NCBI GenBank assembly: GCA_029560815.1
Contig: JAKQKF010000492.1
Location: 1-5,618, forward strand
Length of the DNA stretch: 5,618 nucleotides
Direction: 5' to 3'
Source: a bacterium
GTDB taxonomy: Bacteria > KSB1 > UBA2214
Shown here: positions 1 to 5,190 of the stretch, in pieces
Numbering within the stretch: position 1 is the stretch's first letter
How the letters are laid out: each line of letters begins with the position of its first letter
The notes under the pieces: generated by a model
The model's database searches: none
What the model was told of the DNA's origin: nothing
The model's input: the letters and a program-made list of their open reading frames with translations, nothing else
Program-made: the position numbers and the translations under genes

Positions 1-222
1 GCTGGCGATGGCGAGGATCTCGCCGGCCGCCTTGAGATCATGGCGGTAGACGCGGTTCTCGAAAGCGATGGCCAGACCGCTGTCGGCGGCCGCGCCGATG
101 CGCAGGTTCTCGAAACCGTGATAGGCCAGGCGCCCGTAAAGGGCCTCGTACTCATCCGTTTGGGCCTGAAGGAGCGCGCTGGCGATGAAAAAGAACAGGG
201 CAAGGGTGCGTCGAATCGTCAT
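1..222 (-). CDS. Secreted YjbH-like protein, N-terminal part (runs off window)
   Basis: This is an open frame of 74 codons from an ATG at 222 to the window edge, so the gene is 3'-truncated here. The protein begins MTIRRTLALFFFIASALLQA, a classical Sec signal peptide: Arg-rich n-region, hydrophobic core at residues 7-18, and likely cleavage near the AQ at 20-21. The mature part contains LAYHGFENLRI (about residues 33-43) and LAIAFENRVYRHD (about 50-62). This 'GFEN..., ...ENRxYR' pattern is, from memory, that of YjbH-domain proteins, large outer-membrane-associated proteins of exopolysaccharide operons (yjbEFGH in E. coli). That match is unverified. A weak Shine-Dalgarno (CCGGGA) lies about five bases before the ATG. 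The gene follows the radical SAM gene in the same direction after 220 bases and probably has its own promoter. The reading frame and secretion are well supported; the family name is tentative. Confidence 0.7.
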   Translation of the reverse strand, partial: MTIRRTLALFFFIASALLQAQTDEYEALYGRLAYHGFENLRIGAAADSGLAIAFENRVYRHDLKAAGEILAIAS

Positions 223-367
223 CGATGTCCCGGCAAAGTTGCTGATACGGTGCAGAGCAGAGTTAAAAGGGGTGTTGGACGGTCAGGTTGGCGAGCAATG
301 GATGCGGAACAAAGGCAGTATAACCGTATAAAAGAGATACTCCTCCCCACACGTCCCCTATTAACTA

Positions 368-396
368 ATATTAATTAATAATGTACAAAAAAGCAA
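368..396 (-). promoter_or_regulatory. Possible sigma70-type promoter for the YjbH-like gene
   Basis: On the minus strand TTGCTT (396-391) is followed 17 bases later by TAATAT (373-368), inside the most A/T-rich part of the gap between the second radical SAM gene and the YjbH-like gene. The -35 match is weak and A/T-rich DNA gives such pairs by chance. It would give a 5' leader of about 140 bases. In the rest of the gap (223-367) I see no clear hairpin or small gene. Confidence 0.3.
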
Positions 397-435
397 CAAA
401 TAAATTTAATATTCGCCAATTATTGCGTGATACGC

Positions 436-455
436 TCCCACTTTAAAAGGTGGGA
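436..455 (-). terminator. Hairpin overlapping the stop codon of the last operon gene
   Basis: TCCCACTT (436-443) can pair with AGGTGGGA (448-455, one G-T pair), giving a stem of about eight pairs with a four-base loop, read on the minus strand at the end of the second radical SAM gene. The stop codon (445-443) lies in it. No T-run follows directly, so this is at best a weak or Rho-assisted end signal, or an RNA 3'-end stabiliser. Confidence 0.3.
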
Positions 456-1588
456 ACGAGAGCGGGGCTGGCGCCAGGATTGGCGTTCTGTATGGCCGCC
501 GCGCGGGCATGGGCGACCTGGCAGAAAAAGGGCGTCTCTCCGTCCATGCGTCCGGTCTCGAGCCAGGCGTGGGCCGGGCAAAAGAGGCAGAGGTTGACAA
601 TCGGGCACCTGCGGCAGCTGGCCAGAAACTGCGCATCCTGTGAGCGCATGCCGCGCACGCGCGGCACCAGCTCCTCCCAGGCCTGACGCAGCGGCACCTC
701 GCGCAGATTGACTGTGGTGCCCGGGGCCCAGAGCGACTGGCAGAGGCGGAAGGTGCCGTCATAGCCGATGCTGCAGCTGCCGTTGCCCGCCCCGCAGTGA
801 AAGAGGTGGTTGCAGCCGGCATGGGTGAAAGCCTCGTTGATCAGCTCATCGCAGCCCTTCAGCAACGAGCCAAAGCGCTCAGCGTCGGCCCTCTCCATGG
901 CCGTCACCTCTGCGGGGGTGAGCCGTTCCGCCCTGATCTCCTCGTTGCGCACCGGATCGCGGTCGTAGCGCAGGTGCAACTGGGGATCAAAGCGGTAGAA
1001 ATCCTTGGTCCGGCTGCGGCCGAAAGCTGCGATCGCCGCCATATCCTCAAGGTTGGAACGCAGGGCCATCGCCTTGAGGCGCACCCTGATGCCGGCGGCG
1101 AAGAGGGCGTCGAGCCCGGCGACGAACTGCGCAAAAGCGCCCGGCCGGCGGGTGACACGTTCATAGGTTTCGGCCGAGGCGCCGTAAATGGTCACCTCGA
1201 TGTCGCGCGGCGGATATTTTTTGAACAGCTCTATATGCTCAGGCCGGATCAGGGTCGCGTTGGTAAAGAGTGAGATCAGCAGCCCTTTGCGCTTGAGCAT
1301 CATATAGACCTCGGGGAAATCGGGCCGCAGCAGCGGTTCGCCGCCGGTGAGCAGGCACCAGAGGGCGCCCAGCTCGATCGCCTGATCGGCGATGTGGGCA
1401 ATTTCTTCCAGCGACAGCTCTTTTGCCCGGGCCACCTCGTCGCCCGCCGGCAGATTGATATAACAGTGACGGCAGTTGAGGTTGCAGCGGGCGGTCAGGT
1501 CCAGGTCAAAGCTGAAGAGGGCGCGTTTGGCCTCGAGTTTTTGCCAAAGAGCGAAATCCTGAATCTCGATCGATGAAGTATGGGTCAT
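443..1588 (-). CDS. Radical SAM/SPASM peptide-modifying enzyme (second paralogue)
   Basis: This 381-residue protein has the full architecture of a SPASM-type RiPP maturase. The radical SAM CxxxCxxC motif is at C35/C39/C42 (ARCNLNCRHCYINLP), and the SAM-binding TGGEPLLR is at 81-88. LFTNA (108-112) and EVTIYG (131-136) mark further barrel strands. A C-terminal SPASM region carries C265, C272, C283, the cluster C325-xx-C328-x5-C334-xx-C337, and C356, enough for two auxiliary Fe-S clusters. Such enzymes cleave SAM to a 5'-deoxyadenosyl radical and form thioether or C-C bonds in peptides, or epimerise residues; which reaction applies here cannot be read from sequence. It has no fused PqqD domain and probably uses the separate one nearby. 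Its ATG overlaps the stop of the peptidase gene (ATGA, 1588-1585), with AAAGG about eight bases upstream, so translation is coupled. It is a clear paralogue of the enzyme at 2376-3608. Confidence 0.93.
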   Translation of the reverse strand: MTHTSSIEIQDFALWQKLEAKRALFSFDLDLTARCNLNCRHCYINLPAGDEVARAKELSLEEIAHIADQAIELGALWCLLTGGEPLLRPDFPEVYMMLKRKGLLISLFTNATLIRPEHIELFKKYPPRDIEVTIYGASAETYERVTRRPGAFAQFVAGLDALFAAGIRVRLKAMALRSNLEDMAAIAAFGRSRTKDFYRFDPQLHLRYDRDPVRNEEIRAERLTPAEVTAMERADAERFGSLLKGCDELINEAFTHAGCNHLFHCGAGNGSCSIGYDGTFRLCQSLWAPGTTVNLREVPLRQAWEELVPRVRGMRSQDAQFLASCRRCPIVNLCLFCPAHAWLETGRMDGETPFFCQVAHARAAAIQNANPGASPALVPTF

Positions 1589-2061
1589 GCAAAAAACCTT
1601 TTATAAACCGGCCGCAGCAGCCAGCGGAACGGCATAACAAGCGGGCGCAGCAGCCCGAGCCGCGACAACCCGGCGATGAGGATTCGCTCAAGCCCCAAAC
1701 CGATGCGCACCTCCCGGCCGCAGTGCTCGACCCTGGTGACCCGGCCGATGATCTTCTCCCGGGTCACTCGGCCGTCGCAGTGGCAGCCGTTGTCGCCCTT
1801 GACCAGAAAGCCCCTGCGGCCGCGACCGACGACCCGGTGCACAGCCAGCCTGTCACTCTCCGGCTGCCGGAACGCCAGCACCTCGCCGAGATGAATGCGC
1901 TCCTGAACCGGTACGATAGTGATCACATCCCCGCCGCGGATGAAAGGCGACATGCTTGCGCCGGCGGCCTGAAAGCGGAAAGGTTTGCCCTTGTCCAGCA
2001 CTGCGGTCATCAGCTCGGCAAAACCGCGGTTGGGCAGGGTTTGCGGCGCCGGATCACGCAT
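1585..2061 (-). CDS. Small S24/S26-type peptidase, candidate leader peptidase
   Basis: This 158-residue protein resembles the core of type I signal peptidases. GASMSPF (34-40) supplies the candidate nucleophile S36 in the family's SMxP motif, GGDVITIVPV (43-52) is the usual following strand, and VHRVVG (74-79) with LVKGDNG (86-92) forms the second half. At the catalytic-base position there is H75 rather than the Lys of bacterial SPase I. This is the Ser-His arrangement of the archaeal/eukaryotic-like S26B branch (SipW, SEC11). There is no N-terminal membrane anchor, but residues about 117-157 are hydrophobic and basic and could attach it to the membrane. Next to a PqqD gene and peptide genes, the natural role is removal of the leader peptide (inference). 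The ATG lies two bases after the PqqD-like stop with little Shine-Dalgarno, so it probably relies on coupling. A non-proteolytic role is not excluded. Confidence 0.82.
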   Translation of the reverse strand: MRDPAPQTLPNRGFAELMTAVLDKGKPFRFQAAGASMSPFIRGGDVITIVPVQERIHLGEVLAFRQPESDRLAVHRVVGRGRRGFLVKGDNGCHCDGRVTREKIIGRVTRVEHCGREVRIGLGLERILIAGLSRLGLLRPLVMPFRWLLRPVYKRFFA

Positions 2062-2063
2062 GG

Positions 2064-2366
2064 TTACTTTGTGACGACAATTTTCCTGAGCGCCAGTTCG
2101 GAGATCAGGCCCAGCACATCGCGCTCGATATCCGCGGCCGGCGCATCATATTGTGCGCCCAGTTCCCCGGCGATCTGCGCAAGAGAACGGTTGCCGTCCA
2201 AAAGGCCCCAGATCGCCTTGCCGGTCTCGTTGAGTGTATAAAGTTCATCCTCCATGTCACCGATGCCGGAAGTCAGGGGGATGATGATCAGCTCGCCTTC
2301 GATCTCGCGCGCAACGATGTCTTCCGAAGGGGTGCAGATGCTGTTCAGTGTGACCGTTGATTCCAT
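2064..2366 (-). CDS. PqqD-like RiPP recognition element
   Basis: This is a stand-alone protein of 100 residues, the normal size for PqqD. After a variable N-terminus that includes EGELIIIPL (23-31), the core reads LYTLNETGKAIWGLLDG (42-58), then SLAQIAGEL (61-69), and a last helix around DVLGLISELALRKIVV (83-98). The 'LN.TG..IW.LLDG.. (S/T)...I...L' pattern is typical of the PqqD family (PF05402), whose winged-helix fold binds leader peptides and delivers them to radical SAM enzymes. It should bind the shared leader of the two peptides encoded upstream (inference). AAGGA stands about seven bases before the ATG, and the gene starts nine bases after the stop of the first radical SAM gene. PqqD-like proteins next to HPr-kinase-like proteins are a known pairing. 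Confidence 0.9.
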   Translation of the reverse strand: MESTVTLNSICTPSEDIVAREIEGELIIIPLTSGIGDMEDELYTLNETGKAIWGLLDGNRSLAQIAGELGAQYDAPAADIERDVLGLISELALRKIVVTK

Positions 2367-2375
2367 TACTGTTCC

Positions 2376-3608
2376 TTATATGCGTTCAACAGATGCTTTT
2401 TCTTCAACCGCCGTTCCGGAAGCTGCGAAACGGGCGACGCGCTCGCGCCATTCCTCCACCTCCCAGGCATTTTCCTCCTCGCCGATCAGGCCGAGATCTC
2501 GCGCCTGGGCGTGGGCGACCTCGCAGAGGTATTCCACCGGCGTATCGAGGGTGCCATGCTCCTGCCAGGATTTGGCCGGGCACTGCTCGCACAGGCCCTT
2601 GAGGAAACAGCCGGCGCAGCGGCGCAGATACTCTTGATTCTCCGCCCGCCGTTCGCGCCATTCAGGAAAAACTTGGCTCAAGACGTAGCGCAGGGGGGAC
2701 TCCCCTCCTATCGTCTTTCCGGCGCTGCGCAGATCATAGACCACCTCCGGGTGGCGCAGCTGCAGACACATCTGCGCTTTGCCATAGGCATCAACCGTGA
2801 GCCCTTTGCCTGCGCCGCAGGCGAAAAGCCGGTCGCCGGACGGACCCATGAATTTTGCGCAGAACTGGCGCATTTCTTTGATATAGCCCGGACGACGCCT
2901 TAACATGGCGACCGTCTCTTCCGGCGAGAGCCGCAGCGATTGAATAAAGCGGTTTTTGACCGGATGGTCGCGCCGGGCGCGGAGATCGAAATTCATCGAA
3001 TAGCCGGGCTTTGTATGCATACCGGGCAGAGTCGCGGCCCAGGCTTCGAATTCATCGATCTCGTGGCGATTGGGCGGCAGAAACGCCTGTTTGACAAAGA
3101 ACGGGATTTTGTATTCCAGCAGCAGATCGACGCCGCGCTGGAATTCCGCAAAGGCTCCGCGCCGGGCGGCCACGGCATCATAGGATTCCGGATGCATGCC
3201 GTACACCGTCACCTCGACCGGCTTGCCGGGGATGATGCGGCCCATGAGCTGCGCCAGTTCCGGAGTGATGCGCCGGGCGTTGGTAAAGAGCGTCACCCGC
3301 AGGCCCAGCCGGCGGGCGAAAAGATAGAGTTCAGCGAAATCCGCGCGCAGCAGCGGCTCACCGCCGGTGAAACGCACATTCAGCGCACCCAGCGCCGCGG
3401 CTTGCTGCAGGATATCCTTGACGAACGCGGTATCCATCTCGGCCGCAGCCGCCCTGGCATCGTCCTCAGGGAGGTTGATGTAGCAGTGGATGCAGGCGTT
3501 GTCGCAGCGTTCGGTTAATTCGATATCGAGCTGAACGAACGGCAGCTTTGGATTGTTCTGTAAATTCAATTCCTGGAGTCGCTTTTGCCTGACGTAGGAG
3601 TATATCAA
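2376..3608 (-). CDS. Radical SAM/SPASM peptide-modifying enzyme (first paralogue)
   Basis: This 410-residue protein has the radical SAM motif C35/C39/C42 (within LTERCDNACIHCYINLP), TGGEPLLR at 81-88, and LFTNA at 107-111. The SPASM cysteines are C264, C281, C331, C334, C340, C343 and C362. It shares CYINLP, TGGEPLLR, EVT(V/I)YG, CGAGxG, CPAxxW and CxVAHAxA with the enzyme at 443-1588, so the two arose by duplication. It differs by an acidic C-terminal tail (about residues 375-410, rich in Glu and Trp) that the other lacks. I place the start at a TTG (3608), because an in-frame TAG lies a few codons upstream and no ATG or GTG occurs near the N-terminus. The Shine-Dalgarno is poor (GAGTGA), which suggests low translation relative to the peptides. 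The reaction type is unknown; crosslinking of Cys residues in the cores is the leading idea (inference). Confidence 0.92.
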   Translation of the reverse strand: MIYSYVRQKRLQELNLQNNPKLPFVQLDIELTERCDNACIHCYINLPEDDARAAAAEMDTAFVKDILQQAAALGALNVRFTGGEPLLRADFAELYLFARRLGLRVTLFTNARRITPELAQLMGRIIPGKPVEVTVYGMHPESYDAVAARRGAFAEFQRGVDLLLEYKIPFFVKQAFLPPNRHEIDEFEAWAATLPGMHTKPGYSMNFDLRARRDHPVKNRFIQSLRLSPEETVAMLRRRPGYIKEMRQFCAKFMGPSGDRLFACGAGKGLTVDAYGKAQMCLQLRHPEVVYDLRSAGKTIGGESPLRYVLSQVFPEWRERRAENQEYLRRCAGCFLKGLCEQCPAKSWQEHGTLDTPVEYLCEVAHAQARDLGLIGEEENAWEVEEWRERVARFAASGTAVEEKASVERI

Positions 3609-3650
3609 GTGCTTATCACTCGGCTAATGTCCAGCATACTCCTGATTTGC

Positions 3651-3671
3651 AAAACAGAAACAGCTGTTCTG
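3651..3671 (-). terminator. Candidate attenuator between peptide and enzyme genes
   Basis: Read on the minus strand, CAGAAC-AGCT-GTTTCTG (3671-3655, one bulged base) can form a short hairpin followed at once by TTTT (3654-3651). It lies about 20 bases after the stop of the second peptide gene and about 45 before the radical SAM start. A leaky terminator here would let the small peptides be made in excess over the enzymes, as is common in RiPP operons. The stem is short, so the call is tentative; AACAGCTGTT within it is also a perfect palindrome and could be a protein site. Confidence 0.35.
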
Positions 3672-3690
3672 CAATTGACGACCAGATTTA

Positions 3691-3867
3691 TCAGGATGTC
3701 TGGATTATTTCGCAGGGATTATTTCCCCCGTTGTTTGTACAAGCACCATTCCACTTGGGACCAGTAGTTCCAGGAATTTTGCATCCTGCCAGTACCACTT
3801 CTTCCGGCTTGCTGCGCGTCAGCACCAGCAATTCGGGTTTACTCCACCGCATTTTATTCGTTTTCAT
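3691..3867 (-). CDS. Putative RiPP precursor peptide, second copy (58 aa)
   Basis: This gene encodes 58 residues. Residues 1-30, MKTNKMRWSKPELLVLTRSK then PEEVVLAGCK, match the other peptide at nearly every position and are the likely leader. Residues 31-58 diverge and are rich in Gly, Asn and Thr, with Cys at 29, 43 and 52 and a C-terminal Ser. Conserved leader with variable core is what is expected of a radical SAM RiPP substrate; the modified residues are unknown. The ATG at 3867 is chosen because the similarity to the sister peptide begins there. A GTG 36 bases upstream would add residues that the sister does not share. Unusually, no good Shine-Dalgarno precedes this ATG: where the sister has GGAGGAGGAG this copy reads GGAATACCAA. 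It probably has its own extended -10 promoter. I do not recognise a named family for certain. Confidence 0.8.
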   Translation of the reverse strand: MKTNKMRWSKPELLVLTRSKPEEVVLAGCKIPGTTGPKWNGACTNNGGNNPCEIIQTS

Positions 3868-3905
3868 AGTGACTTTGGTATTCCAAGGACTAGTTATAAA
3901 CACTA

Positions 3906-3919
3906 CCGGTCAATTCCGG
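3906..3919 (-). promoter_or_regulatory. GCCGG/CCGG hairpin in the 5' leader of the second peptide gene
   Basis: CCGG at 3906-3909 and 3916-3919 can pair around a six-base loop; on the RNA the outer G-U pair (3920/3905) extends it. It lies about 40 bases before the ATG, as does the corresponding hairpin of the first peptide gene (4272-4288). The loop sequence differs while the stem is kept, which hints at a retained RNA structure. The stem is only 4-5 pairs. Confidence 0.35.
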
Positions 3920-4026
3920 CAATAATATAAATGAAAGAATAATGACTTATCCCTGTATCAGCCCGTTGGGGAGAAAGTTTACTGCACCGGAAATAACGCT
4001 GTTAAATTCGACCTTTTCTTAAAAGC

Positions 4027-4035
4027 ATTATATCA
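4027..4035 (-). promoter_or_regulatory. Extended -10 promoter before the second peptide gene
   Basis: The minus strand reads TGATATAAT, a perfect extended -10 (TG-n-TATAAT), just after the stop codon of the first peptide gene. No good -35 lies at 17 bases (AGAAGT), but extended -10 promoters can work without one. Initiation near 4020 would give a leader of about 150 bases before the ATG at 3867. It could raise expression of this peptide and the downstream enzyme genes independently of the upstream polysaccharide kinase genes. Confidence 0.5.
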
Positions 4036-4046
4036 TTCAAAATAGA

Positions 4047-4235
4047 TCAACTTCTTTCTTGCGCGTAACACGGAGCCTGTCCTGCTGGATCTTTAACAGT
4101 ACAATCATCTTTCAAATTCTGGGGGCCGCCAGTGCCGCCTTTCATTTTACATCCGATCAATACCGACTCTTCCGGATTGCTCCGCGTCAGCACCAGCAGT
4201 TCCGGTTTGTTCCACTGTGTCTTATTCGTTTTCAT
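4047..4235 (-). CDS. Putative RiPP precursor peptide, first copy (62 aa)
   Basis: This gene encodes 62 residues. The leader-like part, MKTNKTQWNKPELLVLTRSN then PEESVLIGCK (1-30), is almost the same as in the peptide at 3691-3867. The rest is divergent: MKGGTGG (31-37), then an Asp/Lys/Gln-rich stretch, with Cys at 29, 45 and 56 and a C-terminal Ser. The three cysteines occupy comparable positions in both peptides while the residues between them vary, consistent with a modified core. The ATG at 4235 has an excellent Shine-Dalgarno (GGAGGAGGAG, six bases before it); a TTG at 4253 opens the same frame but lies at that Shine-Dalgarno and is unlikely. Its gene starts 58 bases after the HPr-kinase-like gene. 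Function of the mature product is unknown (antimicrobial, signal or structural/redox ligand are all possible). Confidence 0.82.
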   Translation of the reverse strand: MKTNKTQWNKPELLVLTRSNPEESVLIGCKMKGGTGGPQNLKDDCTVKDPAGQAPCYAQERS

Positions 4236-4271
4236 GTGACTCTCCTCCTCCAAGGATTCGTCTTCGTTTGC

Positions 4272-4288
4272 GCCGGAATAATACCGGC
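4272..4288 (-). promoter_or_regulatory. GCCGG/CCGGC hairpin in the 5' leader of the first peptide gene
   Basis: GCCGG (4272-4276) and CCGGC (4284-4288) form a perfect five-pair stem with a seven-base A/T loop, between the stop of the HPr-kinase-like gene and the ATG at 4235. A sister hairpin precedes the second peptide gene. No T-run follows, so it is not a normal terminator. It might mark RNA processing or protein binding. Confidence 0.4.
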
Positions 4289-4292
4289 ATTA

Positions 4293-4321
4293 ATTATGAA
4301 CTCAATCTGTTTATTTCAGAA
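4293..4321 (-). promoter_or_regulatory. Weak candidate promoter before the first peptide gene
   Basis: CATAAT (4298-4293), which overlaps the stop codon of the HPr-kinase-like gene, is a five-of-six -10 match. TTCTGA (4321-4316) stands 17 bases upstream but is a poor -35. The gene may simply be read through from the upstream operon. Confidence 0.25.
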
Positions 4322-5190
4322 ACAATAGCTCCGCTCTTGTCAAAACGCATGAGATAAAACCTGGCTTCCGCCGCCAGCTGCGCCACCACATCGATGGTCT
4401 TTTCCCACCATTCCACGGTGACGAACGGCTTGATCACGCAGGCCAGCAAGCGCCGGGTGATCTCCTGCCGGTCGGTCAGCGGAGTCAGGTTGTTTTCAGC
4501 CGACTTTTCAATGAAGCAGATCGCCCGCAGCGGCGCCGAGGCGGCAGAGACCACGGGAATATCGCCATGGCTCCAGGAACCGTAGACCTTCCAGCCGTCA
4601 TCAAAGCGCCGCACGATATTGCGGTCGTCGCAGAGAATTTCGGCCCCGATACCGGCATCCATAAGCATTTTGGTGGTGGTCGATTTGCCCGCCTCGGAGT
4701 GGCCGACAAAGAGCATGCCGCGGCCATCCAGAATCGCTCCGGCCGAGTGCAGATAACACCCAAAACGATCCGCCAGCAGCCGCGCCACCAAAATCTGATC
4801 CGAAGGAAACAGGGTCAGCGAAGTCGCACCACCCTGGATAAACGCCGACTCATCCGGATGCCAGATATCCGCCTCTGAATGGTCCGGATTAAACACCACC
4901 ACCTTCCAGAGCTTTTCCTCGAATCCCTGCGGCAGAATGCCCAGGTAAATCCACCCGCTATCCGTCTGATAGATCGCCCAGGGTTCCTTGCGGTATTTCT
5001 CCCGGCTGAAATCCCAGCCGGCCATATCCGGCAGTCCGAAATGATGCCGGATCTGCACCACATCCGGGCCGGGTGAAGCTATGCGAAAGAGCTCAAGCTT
5101 GTCGCTGAAGGTATGCTCTGCAAAAGCCAGGTCGCTCTCGACCTGAAGCGTAATATCTCCGATCGAATACCAGCGGCAGTTATCCGCCAT
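4294..5190 (-). CDS. HPr kinase-like P-loop protein (HprK-related)
   Basis: This 298-residue protein has an N-terminal region of about 130 residues without recognised motifs, then an HPr-kinase-type nucleotide-binding domain. CYLHSAGAI (145-153) and GMLFVGHSEAGKST (158-171) contain the P-loop (G163 to K169-S170). ILCDDRNIVRR (185-195) holds the acidic pair expected at the metal site, and YGSWSHGDIP (203-212) and ICFIEKS (224-230) follow as in family members found in RiPP clusters. True HprK phosphorylates a Ser of HPr in sugar regulation; this protein is shorter and sits beside peptide-modifying genes. HprK-like proteins in paeninodin-type lasso clusters phosphorylate the C-terminal Ser of the precursor, and both peptides encoded just downstream end in Ser. 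That role is plausible but inferred. The ATG overlaps the stop of the tyrosine kinase gene (TGATG), so translation is coupled, and AAGGTG/AGGTGA lies upstream. Confidence 0.85.
   Translation of the reverse strand: MADNCRWYSIGDITLQVESDLAFAEHTFSDKLELFRIASPGPDVVQIRHHFGLPDMAGWDFSREKYRKEPWAIYQTDSGWIYLGILPQGFEEKLWKVVVFNPDHSEADIWHPDESAFIQGGATSLTLFPSDQILVARLLADRFGCYLHSAGAILDGRGMLFVGHSEAGKSTTTKMLMDAGIGAEILCDDRNIVRRFDDGWKVYGSWSHGDIPVVSAASAPLRAICFIEKSAENNLTPLTDRQEITRRLLACVIKPFVTVEWWEKTIDVVAQLAAEARFYLMRFDKSGAIVSEINRLSS

Larger units (their letters stand above)
3778..4293 (-). repeat. Direct duplication of the peptide gene with its 5' leader
   Basis: Two copies offset by 368 bases share, in order: a GCCGG/CCGG hairpin, TCCTTGGA, AGTCAC, ATGAAAACGAATAA, and the leader-coding stretch including GCTGGTGCTGACGCG. 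The similarity covers about 3925-3778 in one copy and 4293-4146 in the other, then fades in the core-coding halves. This indicates duplication of the whole gene with its untranslated leader, followed by divergence of the core and, in the second copy, loss of the Shine-Dalgarno. Confidence 0.75.

Noticed and set aside
40..378. Plus-strand frame of 112 codons at the left edge
   Set aside because: It is opposite the signal-peptide-bearing minus-strand gene and its low-complexity product resembles nothing known.
797..1273. Plus-strand open frames opposite the second radical SAM gene and elsewhere in the G+C-rich genes
   Set aside because: They lie antisense to well-supported genes, show no family motifs, and are expected by chance in G+C-rich coding DNA.
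3691..3903. Longer form of the second peptide from a GTG at 3903
   Set aside because: The extra 12 residues are not shared by the sister peptide and no Shine-Dalgarno precedes the GTG; the similarity starts at the ATG at 3867.
3585..3925. Plus-strand open frames across the peptide region
   Set aside because: They run antisense to the precursor genes with no recognisable motif and no matching frame in the duplicated copy.
3778..4160. VLAGC and VLIGC in the peptides resemble a lipoprotein lipobox
   Set aside because: The preceding residues are charged (KPE, TRS, PEE) and form no hydrophobic signal-peptide core, so lipid attachment at Cys29 is unlikely.
4047..4253. Longer form of the first peptide from a TTG at 4253
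   Set aside because: The TTG lies at the purine-rich Shine-Dalgarno that serves the ATG at 4235.
4294..5190. Bona fide HPr kinase/phosphorylase of sugar regulation
   Set aside because: No HPr or phosphotransferase genes are nearby, and the context (PqqD, radical SAM, precursor peptides) matches the HprK-related group of peptide clusters.
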